Assembly (NCBI GenBank): GCA_013399115.1 | Contig: VXAA01000912.1 | Coordinates: 62,169-126,168 of the forward strand | Source: Anseranas semipalmata | Lineage: Eukaryota; Chordata; Aves; Anseriformes; Anseranatidae | DNA: 64,000 bases | Direction of reading: 5' to 3' | Shown: piece by piece, positions 38,814-52,053 of the stretch | How positions within the stretch are numbered: the first letter of the stretch is position 1 | How the letters are laid out: each line of letters begins with the position of its first letter | Program-made: the position numbers and the translations under genes | The notes under the pieces: model-generated | Told to the model about the DNA's origin: nothing | Database searches by the model: none | The model's input: only the letters and a program-made list of their open reading frames with translations

Positions 38814-40401
38814 CAATATCACTGGAGAAATTATAAATCAAGAAAGACTTTTTGCTAGAACCCTAGAACAGTATTTAATGTAAGGTGGAGACTGGCGTAC
38901 TGAAAGCTGAAGTGTGTTTTTAGTGTACAGGTATTGCACAAAAGGAGGGACAAGTTGAGGGAAGATGGAATTTAGACTTGAATTGGAATGAAAGTTGAGC
39001 AGATCAGAAGTATAATTCCTAAATAAGAAATCTAAAGCAACAAGGGTGGAAAGAGCAGTGAGTGGATGTCGAGACACCCAAAAAAAGAAAACAAACAGTA
39101 TATCCAATAAAGCAAAGATAGATGGGGAATGAGCAAGCGCTAACAATCAATAAGAAGTGATTGACTAAAGTGAATTGTGCAAAGCCTTGAGGGAAAAGGT
39201 CAGAGAGTACATTGGAAAATGGAAAAACAATATGATCACTGAGATCCTTTGGGGAAATATGAGCTACAGGCAGATGTGAAAACAATTGATTTGCTAGTAC
39301 CTGTGAGTGATGGAAAAGATCCAGTTGTGGAATGCTAATCATCAGGATACAAATTTATGAGGGCTCATTCCTGTAGTTGATAGCTGAACAAGTCAGTTCC
39401 TTAGCCACTCACAAATGTTATGTATTTACTTTATTTCTGGTTTCTATATAAGAAAAGTAGACTTATATTTATTACCAGAAAGCTGCATTTTGAGAGATTC
39501 CCTTGTGGTTCCTCAGGAAATTTTCTGCTCTCCAAAGACTCATTATTTATGATTGGTACTAAGGTTGGAGAAGTGAAGCAATCTTCTGGATCTGGATATC
39601 CAGTCTTTTAACCATATAGCTAAAAAATGTGAATGCCTTATTGTTGAATTGCATTCATTAATTTACCTGCAAAGTAGGACTAGCCTAAAATTTAAATACA
39701 TATTAACTGATATTCACCCTCAGAAAAGGCTGTTCCCCTTCTGTGAAACAGCTTTGTTTTTCTTAACATTTGCCTTTAAGGCTTGTGTCCTGGTACGAAT
39801 TAACTGAATCAATTAGGGGTGGGCAATCCGAGCACAGAAATATGATACTAATATGTAATTAATATGTAATATCTATCTACCTATTAAGTTTACCAGCAGA
39901 CATCTTTTGGCCCTGCTCAGAGGTCTTGTCAAAGTCGCATATGTGCATACTGTTACCTGTATCCTTAACCATACTAAACTCGAGAAGGGCCAGCACTTTG
40001 TAACAAAATAGATGGCATCCCTTCCAGAGATAAAAACAAGAGCTATCAGAGCACTTGTGCTCTGCTGTTTGTTCTTATAATGCTATCCGAAATCCTCTTT
40101 TAGTAAAACGTGTGTATTCTGGCATCTAGGTGTTGGATTAAAGGATGGTATCTTAAAAGGTAAAGACCTCAGATTTACTTTCATATTCATAAACCTAACG
40201 AAAGGAAAATAATCAAGAGTTAGAAACAAAGCACATTTTTCAAATGTGTCTAAAATGCTGCTCTTTATTGTGTTCCTGAGAAATCAGCGTGCTGTTCAGT
40301 CTACCTTAAGGGTCAATAGATTTTAGCTATTTCAAATCAAAGGTGGGAGTAAATTGCAAAGCAGCCTGTCCCCTAATGAGTTGGTCTTGCTGACTAATCT
40401 C

Positions 40402-40430
40402 TTTTTTTTTTTTTTTTTTTTCTTCTTCTT
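40402..40430. repeat. Poly-T/(TTC)n tract
   Basis: A run of about 19 T is followed by three TTC units in intron 2. This is simple sequence. Confidence 0.8.
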
Positions 40431-41444
40431 TAATACCAAATGCGTCTGGTGGGAATCTTTCTGCTGACAGCAACTGTGGCAGCATGGCATGGGGAGACAC
40501 ATGGTCTCTTAGATAGGCAAGTCCCGTATGATTTAGAGCTGTACAGGTCAAGACCAGTATCATAAATTTCATTCAGGGATTGGTAAGAGCCCTGTACAGG
40601 TATTGGAGCTCTGCTGTCATACTCAGAGCAAGTTATACAATTTGATAAATGAGTTGCTGCAGTCCAAGCTAGCTTCTGTTACCAGATTGATTTAAGGGAT
40701 GCTGTAATGTGGAGCACATTGTCTTGTGTCAGTAAGTGTTTGGATACTATTAATGATACATATCCTGTACTCTGAGTAGGTCAAAGGCTGAGGATGCCAG
40801 CTGCCAGTGTCTCTCCCCCACACCTCTCCCAGTGCAGTTGTTAAAGGACTATTCAGTTATATCAAACTTCATGAGCTTTCAGCCCTGTCATTACTCTGTA
40901 ATGACTGCAAAGGATATTCTTCATCAAGAGAATAGCTTCAAACATGGTCAACAGGGGAAAGTTTGGCTGCTCACAAGTAGTTCCTTGAGGGTGGTATTTG
41001 TAAAATCTTAAAGCCCCATTCAGCCTGAAATCTGAGCTTTTGGCCTGCCTGCCAGGTGTACTTCCCTGAAGTATGGCTTAATTTGAAAATGCTCCCTTCT
41101 AGCTGTGTTCTTTTATATGTGTCATTCAAAATGTAGCCGTGTGCCACTTCTGTGTCCAAACACAGCATGCAGTTTGGACCAGGCCAAGTACATGAGGCTT
41201 GGATTATAGTTTAGAAATAATAGGGCCACTAGGCAGCTGAAGGTAGCCCCTTGAGAATAACAGGGAAGTTGCAGGGCCATCCTATGAGACCAACAGGTTT
41301 TGGAGGTCTACTCCCAACCCCGGAGGCCTCCGCTATCAGTCCTTTCGTCTTCAGTGGCAATTTGAGTCAGTAGCTGGAGGATAACTCATCTCTGTCATTC
41401 TTGTTGTAACTTCGTGTCTCAGATTTTGGGCAGTGTTTGGTGCT

Positions 41445-41475
41445 GAAAAAAAAACCAAAAAACCAAAAAACCAAG
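41445..41475. repeat. (CCAAAAAA)n tandem repeat
   Basis: An A9 run is followed by CC-A6 units repeated three times, giving an 8-bp period. This is a simple tandem repeat in intron 2. Confidence 0.85.
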
Positions 41476-44400
41476 AGGTGTATGTGCTGATACCATAGAG
41501 AAATGGAACAAAAATCCCATGTTCTTACTGTGATAGAACTCCAGGTACTCTGAAGTAGATAGATGGGTTCTTTAATAAAACATTAGGCTTTAATATCTGA
41601 GAACTGCTGGTGCACACAGAGGGCCAGACTTTGGTTTGCCTCTCCCAGGAGAAGACACAGGATGGAAGTACATGGAATGTAGAAACTGGAAATAACAGGC
41701 TTGGGCTCCATCAGCAGTTCTGCTCAGCACCTGAATGACCTCAGGCAAGTAGTTATTACTTCCAAACTAATTGGTGTGCCTAATAGCTTAGAAACTTTGG
41801 GAGAGTCTTACTCTGTGTCTAAAGCTCAGCAGAGTGGTTATATTCTTAGTGCTACTGCTGCAACTGAATATCATAGATTTGACTGCAGTAAAAAAGAAAC
41901 ACAAGACATGATATACAGTAAGAGAGAGCCTCTAATCTGAATGGATGCATCTGAACCAAAATACCGATTGCTGAGTTTGTCAGATCTTTTTTCCAAGCCA
42001 CAGACCAAATGGGAGCTAGTTCGTTGTTGTAGCCTTAGATTGCCTCTGAATATGCAGTTAAAATCATATAAAAGTATATATACAAACAAATACCTGCAAT
42101 TTCATGTAATTTATTTCTTGAGTAAAGATTATTGAGAAATTCATAGTAAATTGCTTTTTGCTGTTTTAGTTTTTTCTGATGGCAGGATTTTTTTGTTTGT
42201 AGCCCACTTCCAGTTTGGATACACATAAGATGACTTTTATATTGTTTAGATGCTTTTATGCTGGCTCCATTAAGCTGCAACTATATCAGAGTGGTAAATT
42301 TTGTACAAAACCATACCAGATTAATACAAAAAAGGTGGGTATGCACCTTTGCAATGAAATCAGTCTTTGCCTACATGCACATAGTGAAGCAGAAAACAAT
42401 AGATGGGGGGGGATTACTCTGCTATGGGAGAAAATAAGTGTGAATGAAATTTGCAGCACCATCCATTGCTAAGACAACATGAACATCAAGTCTGAATTGG
42501 CAGAAAAGGAAATGCTGTTCTTCATAGCTTTTAAAGGAGCTGTCAGTTTGATGCTTATTTGCAAGAAAAATTGTTCACTATAAATAAAGTAACAACCATT
42601 TTGGAGACATGGGCAAAATAGGCCAACTCACAGAAAGCTACTGTTTTTGACAGAAGAACTCAACCATGGAAGCAGAAACTGGGACTGAGAATGATTTTGA
42701 GAAAAACAAAGATAACTGCCAAAGTATTTTACAGAAGATACATGATTCAGCATAGAGAGAAATGTTATTTAACACTTGTTCAATAATGAATGCATTTACC
42801 TTGGTCTGGGATTTATATGTGACAGAAAACAAGTGGAAGAAATTAAGTCAGATGTTTATATGTTTGAGTAAGTTTAATCATTTTCTGTGATTTTAGAAAC
42901 CTTTCAATTCCCAAGGCCCCTCTCACCATCAGTAAAAGAAAACTTTTCAGCAGAGCAGAAAAGGGGATTTGCTTTGAAATTATATCTTAGCAAGGGTTTA
43001 TGGTAAAGATGAATAAATCCCAAGTTCATGCTGAGTGAAATAGGTTCCCTGAATAAAGCCCAGCATGGTGGATGTTTTCTGCTGCCATGTTTCTCACAGG
43101 TCTTCTCTAGAGCAATTCATGCTGGCTTTGATTCCCACTCTGCTCCAATTCTCTGCTGAGGTCATACAGCATTTAGAAACAGCCATACTCTTAGAGGATT
43201 AACTTTCATTATCATCTATGATAAACTTATGGTGAACTGCAGGGAGAATATGATGTGCCTAAGTCCTTTTCCTGATTTTTCTGCGTTTAGAGGGTTGCCT
43301 TTTCTTGTGTGTGTGTGGCTCTACTTTCAGTCCTCATTTCTGCTGAGTGCTCACATGTGTTTGACTTGAAGCTTTTGAACTGAAAGGAAGCCAATTTTAA
43401 ATGAGCCTCTCTTCAATTATACCTCACAGAACCCCGTGAGACCACCACTGCCCATACCTCACATCGTGCTAGGGAGTGATCCCACTGGGATGACTCGTGC
43501 ACTTCAACGATTTGCTGAATCTGACCTAAGTGCTCTTCTGTCATCTTCTTCACTTTAATCTTTTGGCACTGCAGCACCCTGTCTTTTCTTTTGCATAGCA
43601 AGTTGGCCACATGTGCCTAGTCACCTTTCCATCCCTTGTCATCTGTCTGATCTGCTTTGCCCTTATTTCTCCTCCTCTTATTTGTTGTGTGATGTAGGGA
43701 TACATGAGGACCTTGTTCAAGGCAGTTTCTTTTCTTCACCTAGCATTGCTTTAGCAGGACTTAAGGAAGAACTGAAAATCATAAAGCTAGCAGGAGATTT
43801 GCTTTTGTAAAGCCAACTAAATTTTGGATGTGAAACTCCTTACATGGGTAACCTTAGAAAACATATAAATCTTTTATAAGTTTGTTTTCTGCTATTTTTA
43901 ATACCCCAAATCTGTCGCATACATTGTTGACTCAAAACACGTAGCAAGTAATCAAAGACAGAGACAATTTATAACCCACATGTAGACTGCAATAGGGAAA
44001 TCTAAAGAGTATGTTTGTAAAGTTAGAATTCTTTTTTTGGGAGGAGGTTGGATGTGATGTGGAAGTTACTCAGAAACTGCAGTGAGGCATTAATTGTTGA
44101 ATGTGCAAGGGACTAGAAGGGCTTCATGAACGTTGCAGTTCCTGTAAAGGAATTCAATTTCAAAGTCATTTCATGAATTCAGATAAAAATGTGGAATTCA
44201 AAGCACTAAAGCTTTCCAAATTTTTTTGTGTAAAATATACCAAATTGATGTATTGAAGTTATGTGAATTAAGAGAGAGGACTGAGGTAAAATTGAAAACA
44301 TCAGCACTGTGCCCAATTAAGTGAATAACTGTTGCAGTAAATTGACATAATATTTTATTATTTAAATATGAACTTCAAATTAAGATCAGTCTGTTCAATG

Positions 44401-45643
44401 TGATCAGTGATAGGTATTTGTCAAAAGCAAGCCAACAAAAACAGCCCAAAGGAGACAGAGCATTGTCCTCTGTAACAGATAATTCCCAGCAGGACTACCC
44501 TGAATAGTCAATGGAAGATTATTGTCGATTTTCCTTTCTTTTTAGCATCTAGCTTGTAGCGCTGTCTAAATATCATTAGTTATTGTTAATAACTTCTTAT
44601 ACTTCGACTCTACAAGAAAGGATCCATTTTTAGTCATCCTTTATTTTAATCATTACTGCTACATTTTAAGAACCTCACAGATAGGTCACTAATGTAAAAA
44701 AGTTAAAAGAACACATTCACCAAGCTACACCTACCCTTTAATATATCTTCTGTCTTAGATATTTCAGGTTTATAATGATGTTCCTTTTATGTTTCTTTCA
44801 AGATAGTCTTCACCTACAGTTGTAAATTCTTGTTAAATGATTATTTTTCTTAAAGCCTTAGCAATTGATGAAACTCCTAGCCATCACTTCTGTTTAAATG
44901 CAAGACAGTGAAGAGGATTCACAGTGAAGATGTCCAAAATTGAAGTGTTCAAAAGACCTGTATATCAAATAACACCTTCTGCCCACAGTAAACACAAAAA
45001 ATGTCTATACATATGCTCCATCTGTACTAAGGGTTTATTATCACAGTAATAAGATTATATTCTGAACTACATTGTTTTAGTTAATACCACCAGTTCATGG
45101 TTTGCTTAATTCCTGGTGTATTGCTTGTTCAGCATCTGTAACTAACACTTCGCTTGGTTGTTCCATATCCCACACCATTTTAGGATAGATAGTAGGCAAC
45201 TGCTGGTAGGCATCTGGGTGCTGGAAATGGTGGTTCTAGAGTCTGGTCATTAAATATATAGTAGTGATGATATAAATCCCTCATATTCTTAGACTGCTGT
45301 ACATCGCTTTCATTGATACATACATAATGTAGACCTGACATTTACTGAAAGAGGTCTTGCTTGATCATTTTAGCTAATAAATTGCTAACCACTTTCACAG
45401 TCAGCAGGGGAATCCCTCATTCTATTAAATATCAAAGTCTGTGATATAAGAGCCACGTTTCTTAATAATTTGTGTAAACTCTAGAGCAATGCAGTCCTAA
45501 TTCTGACTGGCCTGGAGTCCTGATATTGTAGTTGTACGTCACTATGCATAATAAAAATATAGAGAACAGTTAATGTGGGAGGAAAAGATTATCCTAATTT
45601 GAATCAAATTGTTAGCACCAGTTTTGACCTCACTAGATGAATG

Positions 45644-45693
45644 AAAAGGACATTAGGAAAAAAAAAAAAGGACATTAAAAGGACATTAAAAGG
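45644..45693. repeat. Short tandem repeat of AAAAGGACATT
   Basis: Three copies of AAAAGGACATT are present. The first is separated from the others by a run of about 12 A, and the last two are adjacent with an 11-bp period. It probably arose by replication slippage. Confidence 0.8.
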
Positions 45694-48116
45694 TGGAAGC
45701 AACTTATCTTACTTATCTTCGATAAGTAGAGTGCAGACCGTAGAAATACAGTTATCATGAACTTCACATAGATTAGAATGTTTCCACACAATCCTTGAAG
45801 AATGATAAATGTCAGGAAGCTGGCATCTATGAATCCAGTGCCTACCAGATTTATTATTCAGTCCTTTCATTTTGTCTGTCTGATAATGAAATGTTTCTTG
45901 TCTTTGCAAGGCTCCTTTGCATAAAGTGGCAGAAAATTTTTCAGAAGAAGCATGCACCTCATATGGGTTGTCTTCTGAAGGAAATTCTATGTGCTTTAGT
46001 ATAAGATTTATGAGTGACTTAAAATCTGAACATAGAGTATTCCTGAAGTACGTGCTGTGGGCATACAGTGTCCTAGATGCACAAAGCAAAAACTTTTCCC
46101 CTGCAAGGGTTCAGGCCTTTCTTTTCCTGAAAGGCAGTGCTGAATAAAGCCTAGTCTTTACAGTGATAATCAGAGGAATTAACAAACATACTTCTTCAGC
46201 TGAATTAGTTAAACTGCCTAGAACTGTGCGTGGATTCTCTTTCAGAATAGTATTTACTCAGTTTAGTTTATTTCACTTTCAAAATAAACTGAAGCAAAGG
46301 GAATTAGAACTACCTCAATTCAGTAAAGTATGTCTACACATAGGCTCAGTGTAATTTTACCTATCTGCACTGAATTCATAACTTACATTCCGAATTAGTT
46401 TGCCTTAAAGGCATGATGATATAAGCAGGAGTAGGCTGGGGAAATTTTAATAGCTGGTGATGAACACTGAACCGCCCACCATAGATGTTCACAGAACCTT
46501 TAGCTTCCTCAACAAAACATGGACAAAATGATACTTTTTTGCTTCGGAGACCTCTTTAAGAATCAAAATGCATCTCCAAAAACACATTCACCATCAAGCA
46601 CTGCATACCAAAGTTTCTGTACTATGTTCCCCAGCATAACTTTGTTTAGCAGTTACATGTATTGTAGAAGAAATTTATTAAAATCTATGCCTTCAGAAGC
46701 AAAGCAGGGTTGGTAAGGAGAGGGAACGTTCTGTATCAGAGAAACTGATATATCTGGGGAAATAAAGACAAGCAAGAACTGGGAAAACTAATTGTCAATT
46801 ACCAGTACTGCTGCTGAATGGAAAGAGTTCTGTGCTGCTCAGGAGTGCTGCGTGGTTTGTGTACCTCAGTGACTTAGGCACTTTTGGAAAGAAGTAAAAA
46901 TGGCTTTGGTACGTGTTTGAGCAGAGCCAAATTGCTACTGTTTTGTATTCTGCCCATCACTAATTTATATTAATTTTACATCCATTTAAGAGGAAAAGAT
47001 GTGCCCAAAAAGTTATTTGTGTCCTTGGATGTAATTGGCTGTGGATGTTCCATAATTTAGAGTAATACAAGATACTGTTGATATCTCTCAGGATATTCTC
47101 TCACCAGCCAGTAAGGATTTTTTAACTCTGAGCTGCTTGGGATGTTATCATTAATCTAACTAGGTGTCTGCAATATGCTGGGTAATCCTGCGTGATGAAG
47201 AGCTGCTGCAGTCCTTTGAGATGGGTGGCAAGAGTGTTTTGTACAGGGTAATAGAGTGTCTGGAACAGAGTAGTAATGATACAGCTGAGAAGCAGCAGGT
47301 GTGAAGAATAGCCTTTCAAAAACAGAGGCTTAGTCAGAGCTCCGCAGATGCAGTTGTCAATTCTTTTATATTTCCTCATTAAAACTCGGTGATTTGGTGA
47401 AGGATTCAGTGTGGCTCTTGGGCCTTTCCTGGTACAGTAAAAACAGAGAAGAAATTGGCCACAAGCTGCCTGTATGATTGGTGTAGCATGTCCAAACCCA
47501 GACTATCCTACATATAAAATGTATACCTTCATGTCCCTCTTTTTTGTCCATGAAGGAGGGCAAAGGCTGTGGAGTCTTAGTGTCAAGGAATTGTGTGTCT
47601 GCTGTCATAGCTCTATGGTCACATGTATCACTGTTCTCATATAAATCCTTCCTGTAGCCAGGTGGGCTGAGATTCTAAGAGTGTAGCATGTCCTTCTTTA
47701 AGTACAGGCAAAGCAGGAGTGGTAAAAATCTCAGTTTATCCCAGTGTGTGCTACCAGCAAGAGAGTTTGTTTTACTGAGACAGCAAAACTGACTGATCTC
47801 TGCAACCTCGTTGGTCACAGCAACTTTGGTCTAAAGGCCATGTCTGCTTTGACTTCAGTAAGATGAAGCATATGAGTAGAACCTATTCACGTAAATAAAG
47901 ATTGCAGGGTCAGAACTATAGAGGCAAGCTCTTTATCAGAGGGGGATACCTCCCCGTATTTAAATTAAAGGGAATTTTGCCAGGCTTTCATGCGGTGCCC
48001 TTAATGTGACTCCAAATGCCATGTGAGTTCTCTAGTGTGTTGTAAACCAAATCATTGCCATATTTTATTGATCTGGAGTGATTAACAATATCTTCATTTC
48101 ACCTTATTTATTTCAG

Positions 48117-48265
48117 ATGACCAGACTAACTCTGACCTTAACTTACCAGACACCAGGGGAGCATCAGAAAAAACAGATCTCTGTTTTGAAACAGAAGTAC
48201 TTTCTGACACATTAGAAACTAATGAGCAGTCGGTATTGGTGCTTCCAGCAAGAATATCATGTGAG
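48117..48265 (+). CDS. BANK1: BANK1 exon 3, acidic linker
   Basis: This exon encodes residues 138-187, the variable linker between the TIR-like and DBB modules. It is rich in Asp, Glu, Ser and Thr (DDQTNSDLNLPDTRGASEK, then ETEVLSDTLETNEQ) and ends VLVLPARISCE. That end aligns with the human segment ahead of the DBB domain. The acceptor is tttcag|ATGACC and the donor GAG|gtaagg. Length is 149 nt, entering at phase 1 and leaving at phase 0. The linker is poorly conserved between birds and mammals. The exon rests on the splice signals, the phase fit and the conserved C-terminal end (LP..I.CE). The frame has no obvious tyrosine-based motif. Confidence 0.9.
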
Positions 48266-49737
48266 GTAAGGTTTTTGGATGCTGAAATCTTTGGGATAAC
48301 AGTCAATGTTCTTCTCTTCCTGCTGCAATCTTATTCATACTGTATCAGTTTTGAAAACAAATCTCAGATAAGGGGACAAAATGAGAGTGCATCGAGACTG
48401 CAATCGGATTTATTTTGTCTTTGTGTCACATCCATACTGCAGCTAGAAGATTTGCAAGTGAAATAGTTCTGAGACAGCCTCTGAGGGATTTTATTTCTAT
48501 GAGAATTATTTGGCAGCTTGGGTAGAGATGTTACTGTCATGAAGACCTTGTAGTTTAGAGGGAGCATGTATTCAGCAACTTCTGGAGGGATATGGAGAGT
48601 CTCATGGGAAGAATCCATGATGGGTACATACATACCCATACCACAGGAGTAACACAATGAGTGCTTGTGTGAGCATACATCTTGCCTAATTTTAAATTGA
48701 AATCAGAAATATTTTTATATACTATCTGCATGCATGTCTGATGGACACAAATCACAGGGTTGCGGTGAGAAAATATGTGAAAATGTAAACAGAGGAAGTA
48801 TGTTATCCAGTGCTGCATTCCTTTACGTAAGCGGGTGGCCATGGTCAGATGTGGAGGTTGCAGTGTACTTGAAATGTCACATATTTTGCCTGCTGTCTGT
48901 CAGCAGGCCAGTCCATGTGTCAGCCCCTGGGGGAAGATTACCAGCCGAATATCAAATAATGAAAGATGTTTTATTTCAATATGTACCATGTATACCATAT
49001 CCTATATATATGATAACAATACATTAGTGTAAGTCACCACAGTTTAAACCAGCATTGCTGCTACTTGGAAACATTGAAGTGTGAACCTGTTGAGGGAGAA
49101 CAACTAACAGGCTTAAGAAAACTGCTTCATCCCACAATTTCTCGGTAGTTCTGTTTTTTTTCTCTGCTTCAGTCTTCCTAAGACTATGTAAATTGCACTG
49201 TTAAAACTGATTTATACATCTGACATCTATACATCAAAGATGACTTGCACATGTTATTTCAGTGTTGAAATCAGTAAAGGTCTAAGGGAGTAACGTTCCC
49301 TCTGGTTCAGAGGCAGTAGAGGGCCATTGTCTCAGGTTACTCGCTGCTTCCGTCTTACTTTACTGTCAGCTCACTGTAAGAGTTTAAGTGAGTCTAAGTA
49401 TTTTAGATTCTTCTTACTTGGCTGAATGTCATTTTTCTAGACCGTACAGTACAATGGTTGTAGAAGAAGTAACAATACACCTACATATGCATTTAAAATA
49501 CTGCTTTAGAATATCGTTAGGTAAGCTGAATTTAAAATACTACATTAATTTTGTCATTTATTGTTTGTAAAATACCAAAGGATAACACTGAGATGCCATC
49601 ATGTTTTGGTATTATGATATTTTTTGTATGAAGGTATTGGTAAAGGAACTTTCCTTCCAACTTATGTTTTAATTTGCATTTTATGCTTTCAGTATAATTT
49701 TATGAAGGACTAATGGGAACATATTTTAATTTTATAG
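48266..49737 (+). other. BANK1: BANK1 intron 3 (1.5 kb)
   Basis: The intron starts gtaagg and ends ttttatag. No repeat element is recognised. A perfect reverse octamer ATTTGCAT lies at 49672-49679, about 60 bases before exon 4. Small open frames here, including 97 codons at 48734-49027, are unremarkable. Confidence 0.85.
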
Positions 49738-49876
49738 AACCCTGGTGAAATATTCATTTTGTTGAAAGATGAAATAGATGATGAAACTTTAGAAATTGAA
49801 TTCATAGCAGAAAATCAACGAGTTAGGAAACGGCCAGCCTCTTGGAATAAGAAGGTCAAGTATATGAAAGCCTTAG
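49738..49876 (+). CDS. BANK1: BANK1 exon 4, start of the DBB domain
   Basis: This exon encodes residues 188-233 and the first base of codon 234. It opens with NPGEIFILLKDEIDDETLEI and continues through NQRVRKRPASWNKKVKYMKAL. Both segments closely follow BANK1 at the start of the DBB (Dof/BCAP/BANK) domain, a beta-rich fold shared with PIK3AP1 and fly Dof. The acceptor is tttatag|AAC and the donor TTAG|gtaaga. Length is 139 nt, entering at phase 0 and leaving at phase 1. The basic stretch RVRKRPASWNKK is typical of this domain. Confidence 0.94.
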
Positions 49877-51910
49877 GTAAGAAAAAAATTCTTTAAGTAA
49901 AGAGAAAATTTTGGACTCCCTTTACTTTTTCTGATAAGTAGTTTCACTTCCCACTGCTTTGTAGGTGTTTCCTGTACATGGGTTTTGCATACAGAACATT
50001 TATTAATAATGCAGAGAAGCAAGGCCTTGTGATTTATGGGAAACTAGGTTCTATTAGATTGTTTTTGTGTGGTTAAATGGCATGTGGCAGTCTTAAAATG
50101 TCATCAATTAGTCACAGATTAACATTCTTCAAAAACACTGCCATAAAATGGAAAGCTAATACTCTTTTCTTATTAGTCTGTTACTAAAATGTTTCACTTT
50201 ATATCTAATGCAGTAACGTCGGTTGTACTCCTCTCTATATTTCCTACTGATATAGGAAATATTTTTTCTTTGTTCTTTTTTCACATTCATGCCACTGTAT
50301 CACTCAGATCTGCTGGTTTCTAATGATTCTTTTCAGCTGCTCCATCCATAATTTTAGTTGCCATATTTTCCTATTTTGCCTGGAACATGATAAACAAAGG
50401 AAAAAAAAAAAAACCATTTTATCTCAGGAGATCTACAGTGCCAATTTAAGGGTCACACCTCTCCCCATGCACATGATGAGAGTTACAAGTTAAAACATTT
50501 ATGACCTAAGCATTCAGAGTGTAGCTTGTCACTCTGCATGCTGTGTGTTCCCAAAGGAACTTGCATAATATTTTATTTTATAACCATTGCAATACAACAT
50601 TAGATAGGAAGAAAAAAAAGTATATAGGCTTCAGTTTTCTTAGAGTTACAGGCTTCTTGGCACTACTTTTAGGTAACTCTGGGGCCTGATTTTCATCCTG
50701 AACATTGTCCATGTGCCCTGTGAGTTCTTTAGTACTGTGGCAGTGCAGAGAGTTTTTAGAGACCTGAATGGGAAGTACATCGCCAACAGGAAAGTTTCAT
50801 CAGTAACTGGATTTCAGAGAAGGAAAGCTTAAATCCTCATTCACAGGTCTTAAGAGATTCTTCGAGAATTATTCTATAAGAATGTTGTTGATCACAGGGA
50901 GGTTTCAATAATGGATGCAGAAATAAAATATGAACAGTAAATGAAATATGATGAAAAATGTGGCAGAGAGCTGCAACCCAAGTTTCATTTCATTTCTGAA
51001 ATTTTTTATATGTTTTTAACGCTTTTCTCTGTAGTCTTTGTTGCAAAATCTGGAAAAGTTGAAGTTTGGGATTACCTTTTTATAATAAGGATCTAGCTGA
51101 TCTAATGTTTTGAGAAAAATGGAAAAAAAAAAGTTTGGGCAGTTTTCCATTTAAGGGATTCAAGTTAATGTTCTATTCATCTAGTTTCTTTGGCCCTATT
51201 ACTCTTCTCCATTTCCAGGGTTGCCCATTTGTATCGTTCTTTAGTGGGCAGAGTTAGAATTTTAAGAGAACAGTACTGGTGCTGGTATGGTACAGCAGGA
51301 TGCCTGGCACAATGCATACTAATGAATTACAAAATGAGCTCATAGAGAGGCCTCACGCTGCATGCACAGAGCAAGTCATACTTAAGTAATGGACTGTACA
51401 AATGCCTCTTTCCTTTGCTTTTACTAGGTAAACAACTGGAATGGAAGTAATTATACTGCAATTTCTTCAGTCTAGTTCAAGGCCAATTTTGAGAACCTTG
51501 CCTGCAATTAGGAAAATGTTTCAAAAGATGAATAGCAATTTGCAATAAATGAACTTTTCCTTAATTTATAGACATAAGGGAGCTGATTATAGGTCATCAG
51601 TCCATCAAAGGGAAGCTGGAAATTGGAAGTATACAGTTTTCATCTCCTTTCTAACATGAAGCAATACAATAGCTTTGTTTCATACAGATTTACAGATAAG
51701 TTATTTTCTTTTGTCAGCTTTTTAATGTTAGATTGAAAGACCTGCATACAAAACTGCCTACACTAAATCATCTGTGAAATGCAAATCCAATTCATCACAT
51801 CTTACGCATTTTCTGTGGTATTTTCCTCTGCTCTTTTACTCATTCCCTGAGATGTCTGGTCTGGGACTGTAAAATATTTTCAGCTACTGTTCTGATTTGT
51901 GTTTTATAAG
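49877..51910 (+). other. BANK1: BANK1 intron 4 (2.0 kb)
   Basis: The intron starts gtaaga and ends gttttataag. The 3' polypyrimidine tract is weak (ttctgatttgtgttttataag), but the exon 5 reading frame supports the acceptor. A perfect octamer occurs at 51779-51786. A short A12 run lies near 50401. No mobile element is recognised. Confidence 0.85.
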
Positions 51911-52053
51911 ATTTTCCTGCTGGCCCTGTATATATAAATGTCTACTGTGGGGGAGTCATTAAGACCACAGCACAGATCGAGTATTATACTGCACTAGAAG
52001 AGATTGAGCGCATTTTTCAGAAAGTGGCTGACCCAATAGCTTTCATTTGTCAG
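51911..52053 (+). CDS. BANK1: BANK1 exon 5, DBB domain
   Basis: This exon encodes residues 234-281: DFPAGPVYINVYCGGVIKTT, then AQIEYYTALEEIERIFQKV, then ADPIAFICQ. It matches the central DBB domain. The PAG-V-INVYC strand is BANK1-like, while the EYYTALEEI..ADP..FICQ helix also resembles the paralogue PIK3AP1, as expected for a shared domain. The YTAL motif (YxxL) is a possible SH2-docking site. Length is 143 nt, entering at phase 1 and leaving at phase 0, with a strong donor CAG|gtaagt. Confidence 0.94.

Larger units (their letters stand above)
26958..48116 (+). other. BANK1: BANK1 intron 2 (21.2 kb)
   Basis: The intron starts gtaatt and ends tatttcag. Its main identifiable content is the solo LTR at 37748-38813. 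Otherwise it is AT-rich, with poly-T and A-rich tracts (30861-30874, 40402-40420, 41445-41475, 45644-45693) and scattered single octamers (28030-28037, 30167-30174). Open frames outside the LTR, such as 97 codons at 28563-28856 and 126 codons at 45709-46089 on the minus strand, have no recognisable domain. No nested gene is seen. Confidence 0.8.
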
